NCBI GenBank assembly: GCA_900549065.1
Contig: URNC01000089.1
Coordinates: forward strand, 1 to 8,434
Length of the DNA stretch: 8,434 nt
From: an uncultured Collinsella sp.
GTDB taxonomy: Bacteria > Actinomycetota > Coriobacteriia > Coriobacteriales > Coriobacteriaceae
Reading direction: 5' to 3'
Every line of letters starts with the position of its first letter. The stretch's first letter is position 1. This document shows, piece after piece, positions 5,968 to 8,434 of this stretch. Under the pieces are notes generated by a model. It had not been told where the DNA came from. It saw nothing but the letters and a program-made list of their open reading frames with translations, and made no database searches. The position numbers and the translations under genes are program-made.

Positions 5968-7091
5968 TAGTTAGATCGCGGACTCAAACTATGCTGCGCT
6001 TCGAAGTCCTTCATGTACGAGGCCAGTGCCTGCACATCTTCCATGGTTACGGCGTTGTAGACGCTAGCGCGCATGCCGCCCACCAGGCGATGGCCCTTGA
6101 CGTTTTGAATCTGGTGCTCGGCCGCGCCTGCGACAAAGGCCGCGTCGAGCTCGGCGTCGCCGGTGCGGAAGGTGACGTTGGCGATGGAGCGGCTGTCGGC
6201 CTGTGTGGTGCCATGGAACAGCACGCTGTTCTCGAGCAGGTTGTAGAGCAGGTTGGCCTTGGCCCAGTTGCGCTCGGCCATGGCGGCAAGTCCGCCGGTC
6301 TCCTCGACCCAATGGAACACCTTGCCGCACACGTAGATGCCAAAGGTGTTGGGCGTGTTGAGCATGGAACCCTTGGCGGCCTGGGTCTTAAGGTCCAGGT
6401 ACTGCGGCGTCTGCGCAAAGGCGGGGCCATCTGCGATGAGGTCGTCGCGCACGATGACCACGGTCACGCCCGCGGCGCCGGCGTTTTTCTGCGCTCCGGC
6501 GTAAATGAGCCCGTAGCGCTCAACGTCGAGCGGCTGCGACAGAAAGCAGCTCGAGACATCGGCGACCAGCGGCACGTCGCCGCAGTTGGGCAGCTCGTGG
6601 TACATGGTGCCAAAGATGGTGTTGTTCTGGCAGATGTAGACGTAGTCGAGCCCGTCGCCCGCGGCCTCGTCGGCAATGCGCGCGTTGATGTCGGCCATGT
6701 TGGGAATGCGGTCGAAGTTGGTGTCCTCGGAGCTCGCGAGCAGCACGGCCTCGCCGTACTTGGCGGCTTCTTTGTATGCCTTGTTGGCAAAGTTGCCGGT
6801 CACGATGTAGCCGGCGCGGCCGCGGCGCATGAGGTTCATGGGGATGCCCGCAAACTGCAGCGTGGCGCCGCCCTGCAAAAACAGGACGCGGTAGTTGTCG
6901 GGGATGCTTAGCAGGCGACGCAGGGTTGCCTCGGCGTCGTCGATGATCTGCTGGTACATGCTAGATCGATGGCTCATCTCGAGCACGGACATGCCGCAAC
7001 CGCGGTAGTCCATCATCTCGTCGGCGATCTCGGCGAGCACGCTTGTAGGCAGTGCGGCCGGGCCAGCTGAGAAGTTGTGCACACGTGCCAT
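5967..7091 (-). CDS. serC: Phosphoserine aminotransferase
   Basis: The protein has 374 residues and is a PLP-dependent class V aminotransferase. It transfers the amino group of glutamate to 3-phosphohydroxypyruvate to make O-phospho-L-serine, the second step of serine synthesis; the enzyme can also act in PLP synthesis. The diagnostic N-terminus NFSAGPAALP (6-15), SHRSS (40-44, with substrate-binding R42), LQGGATLQF (72-80), DVSSCF (178-183), PLP-lysine K202 in AGAQKNAG, NTPNTF (245-250) and GGMRAS (338-343) are all present. Length matches the family, and no frame break is seen. ATG 7091 has AGGGAG about eight bases upstream. It is the first gene of a two-gene operon with serA. A candidate extended -10 box lies upstream. 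Confidence 0.96.
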   Translation of the reverse strand: MARVHNFSAGPAALPTSVLAEIADEMMDYRGCGMSVLEMSHRSSMYQQIIDDAEATLRRLLSIPDNYRVLFLQGGATLQFAGIPMNLMRRGRAGYIVTGNFANKAYKEAAKYGEAVLLASSEDTNFDRIPNMADINARIADEAAGDGLDYVYICQNNTIFGTMYHELPNCGDVPLVADVSSCFLSQPLDVERYGLIYAGAQKNAGAAGVTVVIVRDDLIADGPAFAQTPQYLDLKTQAAKGSMLNTPNTFGIYVCGKVFHWVEETGGLAAMAERNWAKANLLYNLLENSVLFHGTTQADSRSIANVTFRTGDAELDAAFVAGAAEHQIQNVKGHRLVGGMRASVYNAVTMEDVQALASYMKDFEAQHSLSPRSN

Positions 7092-7116
7092 CTTCTAGTC
7101 TCCCTCGTAGTCGTTT

Positions 7117-7138
7117 GAACGTTCGGGATACTTTAGCA
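7117..7138 (-). promoter_or_regulatory. Candidate serC-serA promoter with palindrome
   Basis: On the minus strand TGCTAAAGT (complement of 7130-7138) fits an extended -10 (TG-n-TAnnnT). It would give a leader of about 30 bases before the serC ATG. A perfect 8-base palindrome GAACGTTC (7117-7124) lies around the expected start of transcription and might be an operator. No -35 element is evident. Assigned from pattern and position only. Confidence 0.35.
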
Positions 7139-7221
7139 CAGTGGAGCGCCAGGCGCGACCGCATCACAACAAAACCCGAGTGCGCCGCTATGATTTACAG
7201 GATGGTTACATGGGGGAGGGT

Positions 7222-7395
7222 TTATCTCGAGGCTCGCATCCGATCCGCCTCGGCCTTCGCTTGTTTCCAGGGGCGCACGCGACCGTTGGTGAGGTCGTCG
7301 TAACCATGAGCGATGGTACGTTGAATGTGATCTTCGCGTTCCTGAATGGTAGTTAGCGCGCGCGTCTGATCAGAAATAGGCTTTACGACAGGCAT
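7222..7395 (-). CDS. Small Phd/YefM antitoxin-like protein, probably an internally deleted remnant
   Basis: The predicted protein has 57 residues. It begins MPVVKPISD, the common opening of Phd/YefM-type type II antitoxins (usually MP-x-VKPISDLR). After about 12 residues it loses the expected LTKNGRG-x-x-V-x-D block. It resumes in a charged helical tail, QEREDHIQRTIAHGYDDL (residues 18-35), then NGRVRPWKQAKAEADRMR (36-53), resembling the C-terminal tails of such antitoxins. Full antitoxins are about 80-100 residues, so the DNA-binding core would be missing. No toxin gene is next to it. ATG 7395 was chosen from the family N-terminus; an in-frame ATG at 7419 would add eight residues. Shine-Dalgarno support is weak for both (AAGAAG before 7395). 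It may be a decayed toxin-antitoxin locus or an unrelated small protein. Confidence 0.45.
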   Translation of the reverse strand: MPVVKPISDQTRALTTIQEREDHIQRTIAHGYDDLTNGRVRPWKQAKAEADRMRASR

Positions 7396-7407
7396 ATGAA
7401 ACTTCTT

Positions 7408-7435
7408 ACATAGAATCATATGTATAACTCTATGT
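7408..7435. promoter_or_regulatory. Perfect inverted repeat, candidate operator
   Basis: ACATAGA (7408-7414) and TCTATGT (7429-7435) are perfect inverted arms separated by 14 AT-rich bases that include CATATG and TATAAC. It lies just upstream of the small antitoxin-like gene, where an autoregulatory antitoxin operator is normally found. If the alternative start at 7419 is used, the repeat would overlap the coding start. No binding data can be inferred. Confidence 0.4.
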
Positions 7436-7580
7436 TGAGCGTAGCGGAGGGTGGCGTTGGGCGTGTGCGTGCCTGCATTCGTAAGCGCGGTTGTCTGGCA
7501 AGTGTGATTTGGGGCGACCTCGTTAAAGTTTCTAAACTGCGAAAATGACCGTTAACCGGATTAAATTTTGTTACTCAACA

Positions 7581-7697
7581 TTTGACACTCTGGGCGTGGT
7601 AACTTTTTACCAACAGGTATGATTATTGTCATGTGCGCCGCGCCTGCCTGCCGGGTTGCGGCGCACTTGTGACAGCCTTTGACACCCTTGGAGCGTG
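7581..7697 (+). repeat. Pair of imperfect direct repeats (TTTGACAC...GCGTG)
   Basis: TTTGACACTCTGGGCGTG (7581-7598) recurs as TTTGACACCCTTGGAGCGTG (7678-7697), with two substitutions and two inserted bases. The copies start 97 bases apart in the same orientation and lie upstream of brxA. Each contains a consensus -35 hexamer TTGACA. They may be duplicated promoter elements or binding sites for one regulator. Confidence 0.45.
7633..7666 (+). other. Leader hairpin upstream of brxA
   Basis: GTGCGCCGC (7633-7641) and GCGGCGCAC (7658-7666) are perfect 9-base complementary arms with a 16-base loop. A further TGTCA/TGACA pair (7627-7631 and 7670-7674) extends the structure past short bulges. It ends 69 bases before the brxA start. 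A 17-codon frame (7619-7672, M-I-I-V-M-C-A-A-P...) spans it but has a poorly placed ribosome binding site, so it was not called as a gene. No T tract follows, so it is more likely a leader structure or protein-binding site than a terminator. Confidence 0.5.
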
Positions 7698-7726
7698 TAC
7701 TGCGGATGTAACCACAAAAAGCGTTC

Positions 7727-7736
7727 GGGGGGGGGG
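7727..7736 (+). repeat. Ten-base poly-G tract at the brxA start
   Basis: Ten consecutive G residues occupy 7727-7736, and the last is the first base of the GTG start codon of brxA. It is the longest homopolymer in the window. Such tracts mutate by slipped-strand mispairing and often act as phase-variation switches. Read upstream in the brxA frame, the tract gives Ala-Phe-Gly-Gly-Gly before Val-Leu-Thr, then a TAA at 7709-7711 with no start codon between. Changing the tract length would join brxA to a different upstream frame. Confidence 0.8.
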
Positions 7737-8386
7737 TGCTCACTCGCGAGCAATTCCTCCCGCATGAGATGCGCATCGTCGCTGCCCTTCGTATGCAGGG
7801 CGCAAGCGACGAGCAGGTCATTGTACGCGTAAAGAGCGAGAACCTCTTTCAATATCCCACGGAGCGCATGGTCGCCAACCGCGCAACCGTGTGCCTTCGC
7901 CGCCTTGACGCCATGGTGCCCACGGACGCCGTATGCGCCGCGCGCGGCATCGACCCCAAAACCGCCGTCGAGGCTGCGTCATCCCTAACCAGGCTCATGG
8001 CATCCGGCACTCCCACGCAGGCGGACCAGGCCATCTTCTACAGCATGATCTGCCGCTACGATATCGTGCGCGAGCTCGTGCTCGTCGAGATGGGGGAGCG
8101 CCTACAAAACTTCGATTATGCCTTTACGGCGGTTGACCTCAACGCCTTTATGACACGCTTTACCACGGAGTATCCGGACGCGGCCCGCTGGACTGAGGCC
8201 ACGGTCAAGCGCATTAAGGGCTCGCTCCGCCAGACGCTCCGCCATGCCGGCCTTATCGGCGAGGGCCTGGGCCCGGAGTCCGAGCGCCTGTCGCCACTCT
8301 TCCTCGATTCCGATGTCGAGCGAGCTTTGGTTCAGCTGGGCGAGCAGTCGCTTATCGCGGTCCTTACCGGCAGGGCGGTGATGTAG
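7736..8386 (+). CDS. brxA: BREX protein BrxA (DUF1819 family)
   Basis: The protein has 216 residues, close to the roughly 200 usual for BrxA, a small DNA-binding protein of BREX phage-defence systems and commonly the first gene of type 1 BREX operons. Recognised family blocks are EQFLPHEMRIVAALRMQG (5-22), the signature ENLFQYPTER (35-44) leading into CLRRLDAM (53-60), QAIFYSMICRYDIVRELVL (98-116), DLNAFMTRF (134-142), RWTEATVKRIKGSLRQTL (151-168) and RHAGLI (169-174). No membrane segment or enzymatic motif is seen. The GTG start at 7736 is the only in-frame start after the TAA at 7709, but it lacks a normal ribosome binding site and directly follows a G tract. Most homologues carry several more N-terminal residues. 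The TAG stop ends at 8386, the last genomic base, so brxB, brxC, pglX, pglZ and brxL cannot be confirmed. Confidence 0.88.
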   Translation: MLTREQFLPHEMRIVAALRMQGASDEQVIVRVKSENLFQYPTERMVANRATVCLRRLDAMVPTDAVCAARGIDPKTAVEAASSLTRLMASGTPTQADQAIFYSMICRYDIVRELVLVEMGERLQNFDYAFTAVDLNAFMTRFTTEYPDAARWTEATVKRIKGSLRQTLRHAGLIGEGLGPESERLSPLFLDSDVERALVQLGEQSLIAVLTGRAVM

Positions 8387-8434
8387 CTGTCTCTTATACA
8401 CATCTCCGAGCCCACGAGACTACGCTGCATCTCG
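8387..8434. other. Nextera adapter with i7 index (right edge)
   Basis: CTGTCTCTTATACACATCT (8387-8405) is the Tn5 mosaic end, CCGAGCCCACGAGAC (8406-8420) is the Nextera read 2 adapter, TACGCTGC (8421-8428) sits in the i7 index position, and ATCTCG (8429-8434) begins the P7 primer. This is technical sequence. The contig therefore ends for assembly reasons directly after the brxA stop. Confidence 0.99.

Larger units (their letters stand above)
7436..7735. promoter_or_regulatory. Non-coding region upstream of brxA
   Basis: These 300 bases between the divergent antitoxin-like gene and brxA hold no convincing gene. The right half is AT-richer than its surroundings and dense in short symmetrical elements: AGTTT-CT-AAACT (7527-7538), GTTAAC (7551-7556), and GGTAA-CTTT-TTACC (7598-7611). 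There are two consensus -35-like TTTGACA boxes (7581 and 7678) and a larger hairpin at 7633-7666. The best -10 at the correct distance from the first TTGACA is only TTTTAC (7605-7610), so the promoter is not firmly assigned. The layout suggests a regulated promoter and structured leader for the BREX operon. No WYL-type BREX regulator gene is seen here. Confidence 0.45.

Noticed and set aside
5796..6911. Long plus-strand frame (371 codons) opposite serC and the serA start
   Set aside because: It is antisense to two well-supported genes with clear motifs. Long antisense frames are common in GC-rich DNA, and the translation shows no recognisable family.
7052..7356. Plus-strand frames of 71-83 codons between serC and brxA
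   Set aside because: They are antisense to the serC promoter and the antitoxin-like gene, with no ribosome binding site or family resemblance.
7619..7672. 17-codon ORF upstream of brxA
   Set aside because: Not called as a gene because the only ribosome-binding-like AGG is too close to the ATG. Noted under the leader hairpin as a possible leader peptide.
7436..7735. CRISPR array or tRNA in the brxA upstream region
   Set aside because: There is only one pair of imperfect repeats with no regular spacing, and no cloverleaf or CCA-end pattern was found.
8102..8401. Minus-strand 99-codon frame at the right end
   Set aside because: Its start and first residues (MYKRQ) come from Nextera adapter sequence, and it lies antisense to brxA.

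Overview
This is an assembled bacterial contig of about 8.37 kb of genomic DNA (positions 17-8386). It carries untrimmed Nextera (Tn5) sequencing adapter at both ends (1-16 and 8387-8434), so both window edges are technical breaks, not biological ends. High GC, dense short operons, a GTG start, and the SerA and DUF1015 variants seen here suggest a gut actinobacterium of the class Coriobacteriia, probably Collinsella or a relative. That taxonomic call is inference from protein flavour and base composition, not from a marker gene.

Layout. (1) 17-297, minus strand: 5' part of a HdeD/DUF308-like membrane protein, cut by the contig edge. (2) 533-1204, plus: nitroreductase-family flavoprotein, divergent from the first gene. 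(3) A palindromic REP-like hairpin (1237-1271), followed by two tandem paralogous histidine phosphatases (1287-1829 and 1847-2482, plus). (4) A strong bidirectional terminator (2532-2564) separating them from a convergent minus-strand block. (5) The minus-strand block, in transcription order: serC (7091-5967) and serA (5896-4733), ended by a terminator at 4634-4670; then an M20 metallopeptidase (4555-3335) with its own promoter, and a shortened DUF1015-like protein (3295-2612). (6) 7222-7395, minus: a 57-codon remnant resembling a Phd/YefM antitoxin. (7) A roughly 340-base regulatory-looking region (7396-7735) rich in inverted and direct repeats. (8) 7736-8386, plus: brxA (DUF1819), normally the first gene of a BREX phage-defence operon. 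The contig stops exactly at its stop codon.

How the genes fit together. SerA and SerC carry out the first two steps of L-serine synthesis from 3-phosphoglycerate. The third-step phosphatase SerB is not in the window. The two histidine phosphatases are possible candidates for that step because some dPGM-like histidine phosphatases act on phosphoserine, but nothing in the sequence proves it. DUF1015 genes are often found next to serC-serA in Firmicutes-type operons. Here the block is interrupted by a peptidase gene and the DUF1015 protein is reduced.

The most interesting part is the right end. A probable BREX operon begins there, and a run of ten consecutive G residues (7727-7736) abuts the only available in-frame start codon of brxA. 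There is no normal ribosome binding site, and an in-frame stop lies just upstream. This is the arrangement expected of a slipped-strand, phase-variable switch controlling entry into the defence operon, but it needs read-level confirmation of the tract length.
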